64,000 bases of DNA from Emergencia sp. 1XD21-10 (GTDB lineage: Bacteria > Bacillota > Clostridia > Peptostreptococcales > Anaerovoracaceae). Position 1 is the stretch's first letter. Every line of letters starts with the position of its first letter. Location of the stretch: the NCBI RefSeq assembly GCF_009936045.1, contig NZ_QWEQ01000005.1, positions 62,001 to 126,000 on the forward strand, given 5' to 3'. Under the pieces are notes generated by a model. It was not told the DNA's origin and did not search any database. It saw only the letters and a list, made by a program, of their open reading frames with translations. Of this stretch, positions 34,320 to 41,371 are shown one piece after another. Position numbers and translations under genes: made by a program.

Positions 34320-35579
34320 TTAGTGTTTGTTTCTTTCGTGTCTTGCCAGGTTGGAAGGTTCCATAGATTTAATCTGTAATCCTTCTCCTAATGCAGATAC
34401 ACCCTGATACTTATAAGTCTTCTTACCAGTGCAGTAGTCGCAAGTGCACTTCAGATCCGGCAGACGAGGCTGAGTGTAAGTAGTGATAACGCCTTCGTAG
34501 TTTCTGAGAATTACCTTATCAGGTGTCTCGGAAATAATGTACTGAGGCATTACCGGAGTCTTACCACCACCACCAGGAGCGTCAACTACGAATGTAGGAA
34601 CTGCATAACCGGAAGTGTGTCCTCTCAGACCTTCGATGATTTCGATACCCTTCGCAACGGATGTTCTGAAGTGTTCGATACCAACAGACAGGTCGCAAAT
34701 GTAGATGTAGTAAGGTCTTACTCTATTCTTAACCAGCTTGTGTACTAATTCTCTCATGATGTGCTTACAGTCGTTAACACCTCTGAGCAGTACGGACTGG
34801 TTACCAAGAGGAATACCTGCGTCAGCAAGCTTACGACATGCTTCTGCTGCATCTTCAGTGATTTCCTGTGGGTGGTTGAAGTGAGTGTTCAGCCAGATTG
34901 GGTGATACTTCTTCAGCATGTTAACCAGGTTATCAGTAATTCTCATTGGCATTACAACCGGAGTTCTGGAACCAAGTCTTACGATTTCCACGTGGTCAAT
35001 CTTTCTCAGTTCGCTGATGATGTATTCTAATGTATCATCTTCTACGCACAGAGCGTCACCACCGGAAAGCAGAACGTCTCTAACAACCGGTGTCTTTCTG
35101 ATGTATTCGATACATGCATCGATATCTTCTCTGGATCTAGCACCGTCAGTTTCACCTGCAAGTCTTCTTCTAGTGCAGTGTCTGCAGTACATGGAGCACT
35201 GGTCAGTGATGAGGAACAGTACTCTGTCCGGATATCTGTGAGTCAGACCAGGAGCCGGGGAGTCAGCGTCCTCGTGAAGAGGGTCAGCATCGTCAGCTTC
35301 AGATCTGTGCATTTCAGCCAGTGTAGGAACTGCCTGCATTCTAACTGGATCTCTCGGATCATCTGGATCCATCAGGGAAGCATAGTAAGGAGTGATACCT
35401 ACTCTGAATCCACCGATAACTTTCTGGATTTCTTCTCTTTCCTGGTCAGTCAGGTTTAATACCTGTTCGATATCTTCCAGAGTAGAAAGTCTGTGAGATA
35501 CCTGCCAGTGCCAGTCATTCCACTGTTCATCGGTAACATCCTTAAACAGAGGAATGTCTTTCCAATTTCTGATTGCCAT
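34320..35579 (-). CDS. kamA: Lysine 2,3-aminomutase
   Basis: The 419-residue radical SAM enzyme has the cluster motif Cys128-x3-Cys132-x2-Cys135 (CSMYCRHC), the PGGGGKTP segment containing the PLP lysine, and C-terminal zinc-type cysteines (CTCDYC). It converts L-lysine to L-beta-lysine, the first step of the pathway. AAGGAG lies ten bases before the ATG. A T-less hairpin is found in the gap to the upstream dehydrogenase, and no sigma-54 promoter is seen there, so it is probably transcribed from the kdd promoters. Confidence 0.96.
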   Translation of the reverse strand: MAIRNWKDIPLFKDVTDEQWNDWHWQVSHRLSTLEDIEQVLNLTDQEREEIQKVIGGFRVGITPYYASLMDPDDPRDPVRMQAVPTLAEMHRSEADDADPLHEDADSPAPGLTHRYPDRVLFLITDQCSMYCRHCTRRRLAGETDGARSREDIDACIEYIRKTPVVRDVLLSGGDALCVEDDTLEYIISELRKIDHVEIVRLGSRTPVVMPMRITDNLVNMLKKYHPIWLNTHFNHPQEITEDAAEACRKLADAGIPLGNQSVLLRGVNDCKHIMRELVHKLVKNRVRPYYIYICDLSVGIEHFRTSVAKGIEIIEGLRGHTSGYAVPTFVVDAPGGGGKTPVMPQYIISETPDKVILRNYEGVITTYTQPRLPDLKCTCDYCTGKKTYKYQGVSALGEGLQIKSMEPSNLARHERNKH

Positions 35580-35652
35580 AATAATAAATCTCCTTAAATT
35601 CGTGATTTAAATTTGTATGATTATAAATTAAATTGAAGTTTTTCTTATGATA

Positions 35653-35681
35653 GCCACAGCTTCCGAAAAGGAAGCCGTGGC
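35653..35681. other. Intercistronic hairpin between kdd and kamA
   Basis: A 12-bp stem (GCCACAGCTTCC / GGAAGCCGTGGC, one G-T pair) with a 5-nt loop and no T-run. Likely an mRNA processing or stability element. Confidence 0.6.
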
Positions 35682-35733
35682 AGTAAAGTTTGTGTTATGT
35701 TGATTTTATAATTTGATGTACATCATCGATTGA

Positions 35734-36801
35734 TTATGCGTACATTTCTTCGAATAACTTTCTCAGTCCTTCGTGTTCTCTCAGGCACTGCAGAGTGATT
35801 GCTGCGTGACCCTTAGTGTAACCGTTACCAACGATCATGTTCACGTCTTTACCAACACCTTCTGCACCAAGAGCTGCCTTAGTGAAGGAAGTAGCCATGG
35901 AGAAGAAGTATACAACACCGTCATCCTTAGTAGCTAAGATGGAGGCCATTTCTGTGTTTTCAATGTTTACACAGTTAATAACTACGTCGAACAGTTCGCC
36001 GTCAGTTAATTCCATAGCTTTGTTGTACATGCCAACTGCATCTGTAGCGTCCATGTGGAAATATTCGTCAGCTAAATCTAATGCTCTCGCTCTGTCTTCG
36101 GACTTCTGGGAACCAGCTGCGCAAACAACTTTACCAGTTACGCCAGCTCTCTTCTTTGCTTCGTATAAGCACAGCAGGCCGGATTTTCCGCCGCCACCGA
36201 TAACCAGAATTTTCTGACCGGACTGGCACAGTTTAGCAGCCTGTGCAGGAGCACCAGCTACGTCTAATGCGGATAAAGCAAGTCCTTCCGGCATATCGTC
36301 AGGAATGATTCCGTAGATACCGCTCTGGAACAGGATAGCCTGACCTTTGATATCAACCTGGTCGATGGTTGGTCTCATTTCCAGAATTTCTTCGATTACC
36401 AGTGGAGTCAGGGACAGGGATACTAATGTAGCAATCTTGTCGCCGACTTTCAGTTCTCCAACGTAGTTAGGACCAACTTCTTTAACAGTACCAAGCAGCA
36501 TACCGCCGGAACCAGTCCAAGGGTTCTTGTGCTTACCAGCTTTAGCAACAATGTTCATCATTGTCTGCTTTACTTTTTCCTGATCTTCAGGAGAGTTTTC
36601 GATATCTGCAGGCTTCTTGCCATCGCAGGATCTTCTAACGATTTCAGTGAAAGAAGCAGAGTCAACGTTTAAAGTCTTAACGTCAATCAGTACTTCGTTA
36701 TCGTAAATTTCCATAGTGTTATCGATCACATCTGCTGGCTGTGGTAAAACACCTTTTGGTGAAATAACTCTGTGGGTTCCGTAAGGGCATCCTTTTTTCA
36801 T
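35734..36801 (-). CDS. kdd: 3,5-diaminohexanoate dehydrogenase, copy 1
   Basis: The 355-residue enzyme oxidises L-erythro-3,5-diaminohexanoate to 3-keto-5-aminohexanoate with NAD(P). It begins YGTHRVISPKGVLPQPADV and has KNPWTGSGGM, GQAILFQSGIYG, the Rossmann loop VIGGGGKSGLL (about residue 175) and the NGYTKGHA end. I chose ATG 36801, nine bases after GGAGG; the ATG at 36810 touches that site. It lies 200 bp from a second Kdd and shares high similarity across its length. Confidence 0.93.
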   Translation of the reverse strand: MKKGCPYGTHRVISPKGVLPQPADVIDNTMEIYDNEVLIDVKTLNVDSASFTEIVRRSCDGKKPADIENSPEDQEKVKQTMMNIVAKAGKHKNPWTGSGGMLLGTVKEVGPNYVGELKVGDKIATLVSLSLTPLVIEEILEMRPTIDQVDIKGQAILFQSGIYGIIPDDMPEGLALSALDVAGAPAQAAKLCQSGQKILVIGGGGKSGLLCLYEAKKRAGVTGKVVCAAGSQKSEDRARALDLADEYFHMDATDAVGMYNKAMELTDGELFDVVINCVNIENTEMASILATKDDGVVYFFSMATSFTKAALGAEGVGKDVNMIVGNGYTKGHAAITLQCLREHEGLRKLFEEMYA

Positions 36802-36885
36802 AATAATCATCCTCCTAGAAAAATATTAACTCTTTTAAAATTTATGCCAAGGCATAATTTATGACTATCTATATTATAAAACTGT

Positions 36886-36901
36886 TGCCGCTTAGTGTCC
36901 A
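36886..36901 (-). promoter_or_regulatory. Possible sigma-54 promoter of kdd copy 1
   Basis: Minus strand TGGACACTAAGCGGCA has GG and GC ten bases apart, as in the TGGCAC-N5-TTGCA consensus, but the -12 half is imperfect. Two palindromic sites lie 47 and 79 bp upstream, supporting the call. Confidence 0.5.
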
Positions 36902-36947
36902 TAGTCCAATTTTAGCTCACTTCTAAATAATTTTTAAATTAACAATC

Positions 36948-36995
36948 GAACCGATTTGTGTTCGTTTTTCAAAAGAACAGAACCACTTTCGGTTC
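36948..36995. promoter_or_regulatory. Paired upstream activator sites before kdd copy 1
   Basis: GAACCGATTTGTGTTC (36948-36963) and GAACCACTTTCGGTTC (36980-36995) are 16-bp near-perfect and perfect palindromes with starts 32 bp apart, about three helix turns. The same motif occurs before kdd copy 2 and kal, so it is the probable binding site of the Fis-type HTH of the neighbouring sigma-54 regulator. Confidence 0.75.
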
Positions 36996-37001
36996 ATTCG
37001 T

Positions 37002-38048
37002 TTATGCATAAAGTTCAGCAAACAGTCTCATGATTCTTTCGTCTTCTCTAAGAACCTGAAGAGCTGCATTGGCATGTCCCTTTGTATAACCGTTACCAAT
37101 GAGCATGTTTACGTCTTTGCCGACACCTTCTGCACCTAAAGCAGCCTTTGTAAAGTTGGTCGCCATGGAGAAGAAGTATACCATACCGCCATCTTTGCAT
37201 GCCATAATGGAAGCCATTTCTGTGTTAGGAATATTAACTACGTTGATCACAACATCAGCCAGTTCACCGTCAGTTGCTTCCATGATTTCGTTATACATTT
37301 CCACAGCGTCAGTTGCATTGACTACCATGTATTCGTCAGCACATTTTACAGACATTGCTCTGTTCAGGGATTTCTTGAAGCCGTCAACGCAGATAACTTT
37401 GCCGTTGATACCTACCTGCTTCTTTGCCTGCCAGCAGCACAGGATACCGGATTTTCCGCCGCCGCCCATTACGACAACAGTGTCGCCAGGCTTACAGATC
37501 TTTGCAGTCTGCGCAGGTGCACCAGCTACGTCCAGAACAGACAATGCCAGTTCTTTCGGCATATCTTTCGGCAGAATACCGAAAAGTCCAGACTGGAACA
37601 AAATAGCCTGACCTTTGATATCAACCTGGTCAATGTCAGCTCTCACTTCTTTGATCTCGTCAATCTTCAGCGGTGTCAGAGACAGGGATACCAGTGTTGC
37701 GATTTTATCGCCAACGCGCAGATCCCCTTTGTAGTTCGGTCCGATTTCCTTTACTTTACCGATTAGCATACCGCCGGAACCAGTCCAAGGATTCTTGTGT
37801 TTTCCTGTTTTTTCTACAATGCCCAGAATGATTTCCTTAATTTTTTCTACATCACCCTCCGCTCTCTTTTCAATTTCAGTAAAAGAAGCAGAGTCAATGT
37901 TCAGTGTGTGAACATCGATTAAAACCTCGTTATCATAAATCTCCATTGTATTGTCGATGATGTCAGCCGGCTGCGGAAGTGCTCCTTTCGGACTGATGAC
38001 TCTGTGGGTGCCATAAAGGTCGCCTTTTTTGTAAGTTTTGCTTTCCAT
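37002..38048 (-). CDS. kdd: 3,5-diaminohexanoate dehydrogenase, copy 2
   Basis: The 348-residue protein is a close paralogue of the gene at 35734, with YGTHRVISPKGALPQPAD, KNPWTGSGGMLIG and the intact loop VMGGGGKSGIL. I chose ATG 38048, after AAGGAG with a 6-base gap; the upstream ATG at 38087 lacks a ribosome site. It has its own canonical sigma-54 promoter at 38102-38117 and two activator sites. Why two copies are kept is unclear: expression dosage, cofactor choice or a second diamino acid are possible. Confidence 0.93.
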   Translation of the reverse strand: MESKTYKKGDLYGTHRVISPKGALPQPADIIDNTMEIYDNEVLIDVHTLNIDSASFTEIEKRAEGDVEKIKEIILGIVEKTGKHKNPWTGSGGMLIGKVKEIGPNYKGDLRVGDKIATLVSLSLTPLKIDEIKEVRADIDQVDIKGQAILFQSGLFGILPKDMPKELALSVLDVAGAPAQTAKICKPGDTVVVMGGGGKSGILCCWQAKKQVGINGKVICVDGFKKSLNRAMSVKCADEYMVVNATDAVEMYNEIMEATDGELADVVINVVNIPNTEMASIMACKDGGMVYFFSMATNFTKAALGAEGVGKDVNMLIGNGYTKGHANAALQVLREDERIMRLFAELYA

Positions 38049-38101
38049 ATATATCTCCTTTTTCATTATATTAACGTATTTGTGCAACGATCATTCTAAT
38101 A

Positions 38102-38117
38102 AGCAAAAGTCGTGCCA
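38102..38117 (-). promoter_or_regulatory. Canonical sigma-54 promoter of kdd copy 2
   Basis: Minus strand TGGCAC-GACTT-TTGCT matches the -24/-12 consensus (TGGCAC-N5-TTGCW) completely, about 54 bp before the kdd start codon. Confidence 0.88.
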
Positions 38118-38121
38118 AAAC

Positions 38122-38147
38122 TAAAAACCCACTGTTACCAATGGGTT
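38122..38147 (-). terminator. Terminator of the sigma-54 regulator gene
   Basis: Minus strand AACCCA / TGGGTT stem followed by a T-run. It stands between the regulator gene and the sigma-54 promoter of kdd copy 2, so kdd transcription is independent of the regulator's own transcript. Confidence 0.7.
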
Positions 38148-38180
38148 TGCAGTTTTTCCTGTTTAGTTTTTCTATTTTTC

Positions 38181-38227
38181 GAACCGTTTTGTGTTCATAA
38201 GCTTTTTATGCGAACCGTTTTGTGTTC
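38181..38227. promoter_or_regulatory. Paired upstream activator sites before kdd copy 2
   Basis: Two identical 16-mers, GAACCGTTTTGTGTTC, at 38181-38196 and 38212-38227, with starts 31 bp apart. They lie 64 and 95 bp upstream of the sigma-54 -24 element, a usual enhancer position. Confidence 0.8.
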
Positions 38228-38246
38228 GCTTGTGGTGAGAACTCAT

Positions 38247-40322
38247 TTAAAGCTCATACTTTTTCTTCTTGCGCACCAGCTGTGTCTGGCTAATTCCAAT
38301 AGCTTTAGCAACTTTTCTGGTCGACCCGTACTTTTCACAGGCATGCTTGATAATGTTTTTTTCAAAGTTGTCTACCATCTTCTCCAAATCCATCACCTTT
38401 CCAGTCTCCTCCTGCATAGAAGCAAAGTCCAAGCTGCTGGTTTCAAAGACCTCCGCGTGAAGTTCTCGCATGACATCAAGAAGGGTAATCTGCTCTCCTT
38501 TTGCCGAAATCATCAGCCTCTGCACCATGTTTTCCAGTTCCCTGATATTACCCGGCCACTCGCACTGTTTCAGATATTCCACAGCATCGTCGTCTATCTT
38601 TCTTTGAATTTCAAACTTATCACTATATTTTTTAAGAAAATGGTTCACCAAAGCCGGAATGTCTCCGGAACGTTCCCTCAGATTTGGCACTTTAAGGCGC
38701 ACTACGTTGAGTCTGTAGTAAAGGTCCCGACGAAAGCGCTGTTCTTCTATCATATCCTCAAGATCCCGGTTGGTCGCCGACAGAATTCTCACATTGGTCT
38801 TAATTGGCGTAGTGCCACCGACCCTGAAAAACTCACCATCCTGAATGACACGAAGCAGCTTTGCCTGCATGTCCGCCTGCAGTTCGCCGATCTCATCCAG
38901 AAAAATATCCCCATTATCCGCAAGCTCAAAAAAGCCTTTTTTCCCCGCAGCGTTAGCGCCAGTAAAGGCCCCTTTCTCGTATCCAAAGAATTCAGATTCT
39001 ATCAGGGTTGGGGAAATTGATGCGCAGTTCACTTTGATAAAGGGCTGCATCTTCCGGTTACTGTTTTTGTGAATGATATTGGCAACTTTTTCTTTACCAA
39101 CGCCGGTATCTCCTGTAATCAGCACGTTACAGTCGTATTTTGAAACGGTCAGAATCTCGTCCAAAACGCTTGCCATGGCTCTGCTTTCACATACAAAATC
39201 CTCCAGCAAAGTCTGTCTCATCCCGGAGACCTCCATTAGACGTGTCTGCCTGTTAATCGGATAGGATGGGTCGTCGTCCACACTTCTGTCCGTAGTTTCA
39301 GCCTTTTCGATATACGGCACCAAATCCTTGACAATTTCAATATCGAATTCATCATAAGCCTCCAAATAGCCGTCAGCACATCTGATATCTAGCTGTCTGG
39401 AGATAGATTCCGTGATATAAAGGGCGATATTATAATTGTTAATCAGGTTCGCAAATACAACAGTTCCACCGCTTTTTGTAGCAAGAATATTGATTGTTTC
39501 CGCTCCCGGAATGTCCGCACAGTTAATAGATAAATCAAATAGCGAATCCGCCTGCAGACCGGAAAGACACTCCATCGGCTTTAAAATATCCACATAATGA
39601 ACTTTAGTAAATACTTTTGCAATCAAATCGTCAATGGACTTTCCACACAGCACTGCGTCGGTTTTTTTGTCCAGTAAACACACAACCTCTGCATCTTCGC
39701 GCGCCACTTTACGTACCGCATAGCCAAAGAGCAAATTAGACAAAAGATTGTTTCCTACGATAAGAAATTTTCGTTTGCCAACCGCCGTATTACTGATTCT
39801 GTAAAGGGTTCCCGACTCATTAAATGCAAAAAGCAGCAGGTTAATCGGAATCCCTACAGGTCTTCGAACCAGCGGTACTTCATCATATAAAATAGCGTAG
39901 CCTTCTACCTCTATTTGCCCAAAAGCTTTATCTATAGACAGAATTTTATCTATATAGATTGGCACCGATGCCAAAGATGCATTGCAGACAACCTCTTCCC
40001 CGGGCACAAAATTCTTTTTGTTGTCGTATTCAGGTCCAATTTCTGACACTGTACCATACACCAGTCCGCCTGTATCCGTCACTGGATTGTGCAGCTTGCC
40101 ACGTCTGATTACAATGTCCATTATTTTCTGCTTGATTCGCTGGTCGTTGTCATTGGCTTCCAGACAAATTTGTTTAAAGCTGGTTCCCTCTATATGAATT
40201 CGCTTAATATCCACCCTAATTTCTGCCGGCGACAGCTTACGTCCGTTGTCAAGTCGCCATGCCGAAGTCGGCAAAACATGCTGTGGCTCCAATACACGAT
40301 TGGTTCCATAATTATGGGTCAT
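38247..40322 (-). CDS. Sigma-54-dependent activator with Kdd-like sensor domain
   Basis: The 691-residue protein has three parts. Residues 1 to about 345 are homologous along their length to the Kdd enzymes encoded next door (YGTNRVLEPQHVLPTSAW, HNPVTDTGGLVYGTV, EGYAILYDE, SINCADIPGAE-ILATKSGGTVVF, DGYLEAYDE). However, the enzyme's GGGGKSG nucleotide loop is replaced by VGNNLLSNLL. Residues about 375-610 form a sigma-54 AAA+ domain: Walker A GDTGVGKEK near 402, GAFTGA near 449, Walker B GDIFLDEIGEL and RRDLYYRL. The C-terminus is a Fis-type HTH (GSTRKVAKAIGISQTQLVRKKKKYEL). AAGGAG precedes the ATG. I infer that the pseudo-dehydrogenase domain senses the pathway diamine or keto acid and activates kdd and kal. 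Confidence 0.93.
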   Translation of the reverse strand: MTHNYGTNRVLEPQHVLPTSAWRLDNGRKLSPAEIRVDIKRIHIEGTSFKQICLEANDNDQRIKQKIMDIVIRRGKLHNPVTDTGGLVYGTVSEIGPEYDNKKNFVPGEEVVCNASLASVPIYIDKILSIDKAFGQIEVEGYAILYDEVPLVRRPVGIPINLLLFAFNESGTLYRISNTAVGKRKFLIVGNNLLSNLLFGYAVRKVAREDAEVVCLLDKKTDAVLCGKSIDDLIAKVFTKVHYVDILKPMECLSGLQADSLFDLSINCADIPGAETINILATKSGGTVVFANLINNYNIALYITESISRQLDIRCADGYLEAYDEFDIEIVKDLVPYIEKAETTDRSVDDDPSYPINRQTRLMEVSGMRQTLLEDFVCESRAMASVLDEILTVSKYDCNVLITGDTGVGKEKVANIIHKNSNRKMQPFIKVNCASISPTLIESEFFGYEKGAFTGANAAGKKGFFELADNGDIFLDEIGELQADMQAKLLRVIQDGEFFRVGGTTPIKTNVRILSATNRDLEDMIEEQRFRRDLYYRLNVVRLKVPNLRERSGDIPALVNHFLKKYSDKFEIQRKIDDDAVEYLKQCEWPGNIRELENMVQRLMISAKGEQITLLDVMRELHAEVFETSSLDFASMQEETGKVMDLEKMVDNFEKNIIKHACEKYGSTRKVAKAIGISQTQLVRKKKKYEL

Positions 40323-40362
40323 TTTCGATTCACTCCTTTTTCATGCGAACCCATTTCGGTTC
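40316..40362. promoter_or_regulatory. Upstream activator sites between regulator and kal
   Basis: GAACCCATTTCGGTTC (40347-40362) is a perfect GAACC-N6-GGTTC palindrome. A degenerate partner whose second half is TTTCGATTC (40316-40331) lies 31 bp away over the regulator's start codon. The strong site is 31 bp from the kal sigma-54 promoter, and could also affect the regulator's own transcription. Confidence 0.7.
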
Positions 40363-40392
40363 ATTTCCTTTGTAATTTCAATAATAACCCAT

Positions 40393-40408
40393 TGGCACAT
40401 AATTTGCA
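40393..40408 (+). promoter_or_regulatory. Canonical sigma-54 promoter of kal
   Basis: TGGCAC-ATAAT-TTGCA is an exact -24/-12 consensus, 72 bp before the kal start codon. Confidence 0.92.
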
Positions 40409-40479
40409 ATTATTATTTACAGATAATCTTTTTGGTTATATAATAAAAGTAACTTTTTTACATGATAAGGAGAATTAAA

Positions 40480-40872
40480 ATGGAAGAGAAAATCACATCA
40501 TTAATCAGAGTCAGAATGTCCGCTAAAGATGCTCACTACGGTGGAGAGCTGGTTGACGGCGCACATATGGTTCACCTGTTCGGCGATGTTGCTACTGAAC
40601 TGTTAATCAAGCTAGACGGAGATGAAGGTCTGTTCTGCGCTTACGACAACGTAGAATTCTTAGCTCCTACTTACGCTGGAGACTACATCGAAGCTTACGG
40701 CGAAATCACTAAAATCGGAAACACTTCCAGAAAGATGACTTTCGAAGCTAGAAAAGTTATCGTTTCCAGAAAAGACATCAACGCTTCCGCTGCTGATTTC
40801 TTAGAAGAACCAATCGTAGTTGCAAGAGCTACTGGTACTTGCGTAACTCCGAAAGATTTCAAGAGAAAATAA
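40480..40872 (+). CDS. kal: 3-aminobutyryl-CoA ammonia-lyase
   Basis: The 130-residue protein has a hotdog fold type sequence ([31 protein letters not shown]) characteristic of Kal, which deaminates 3-aminobutyryl-CoA to crotonyl-CoA. The ATG at 40480 follows AAGGAG by seven bases; the upstream ATG at 40462 lacks a ribosome site. It is transcribed divergently from the sigma-54 regulator and has a perfect sigma-54 promoter. A terminator follows within 20 bp. Confidence 0.93.
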   Translation: MEEKITSLIRVRMSAKDAHYGGELVDGAHMVHLFGDVATELLIKLDGDEGLFCAYDNVEFLAPTYAGDYIEAYGEITKIGNTSRKMTFEARKVIVSRKDINASAADFLEEPIVVARATGTCVTPKDFKRK

Positions 40873-40889
40873 GTTTTTTGCAAAAACTT

Positions 40890-40919
40890 CCCCTTGCCAT
40901 TCTGTTGGCGAGGGGTTTT
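40890..40919 (+). terminator. Terminator of kal
   Basis: CCCCTTGCCA / TGGCGAGGGG stem (one G-T pair) with a 6-nt loop followed by TTTTC. Confidence 0.88.
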
Positions 40920-41319
40920 CTTTTGCACTTTTACTGGAAAGTAAGAAGGTGCAAAGCATACCATAGTTCGGCTAGCGCAAACAACGTGCAAGAATAGTTC
41001 GCCACGGAGTTGGCGTTCGCCACTTTCACCCGATTTTTTTGCAATTCTTGCGTTCGCCCAATAAAAAACGCCACTTTCCCGCATTAATTTTTAGCATAGC
41101 GGCGCCAAGCGCCACCTTGAAGCCCTTTTCAATGTTTTTCGGCGCAAAACTCCCCAGAAAAGGCACAACTTCCTGCTCTTTCCGCAGGAATCCTCAAAAA
41201 TTAAACCAAGGATGGCGTTTTTGCAGACACCCGCGCAAGAATTCAAAAATAATTCCTCAAAAGTGGCGCGCAGGCATATCTCTGCACTGCATCACAATCC
41301 CGTTCCCGCTTGTAAGGAG
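40920..41319. other. Non-coding gap between kal and first hydrogenase operon
   Basis: I see no gene with a ribosome site here. The region repeats the words GTTCGCCA, GGCGC and GCAAGAAT several times and has a composition unlike the flanking operons. The open frames that cross it start or end inside kal or hydA on the wrong strand. It may be decayed coding DNA; no function can be supported. Confidence 0.3.
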
Positions 41320-41348
41320 AACGCCCCAACTTTACAAGTCGGGGCGTT
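41320..41348. terminator. Terminator of the first hydrogenase operon
   Basis: A 13-bp stem with one mismatch (AACGCCCC-ACTT / AAGT-GGGGCGTT) and a 3-nt loop, 24 bp after the hydA stop. It has only a weak T-run, so efficiency is uncertain. Confidence 0.65.
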
Positions 41349-41371
41349 TAGGAGAATGTTTATTAGAATTA

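Noticed and set aside
38112-39020. Plus-strand open frame (302 codons) opposite the sigma-54 regulator
   Set aside because: It is antisense to the AAA+ domain with GAFTGA and Walker motifs and crosses the regulator's terminator and enhancer sites.
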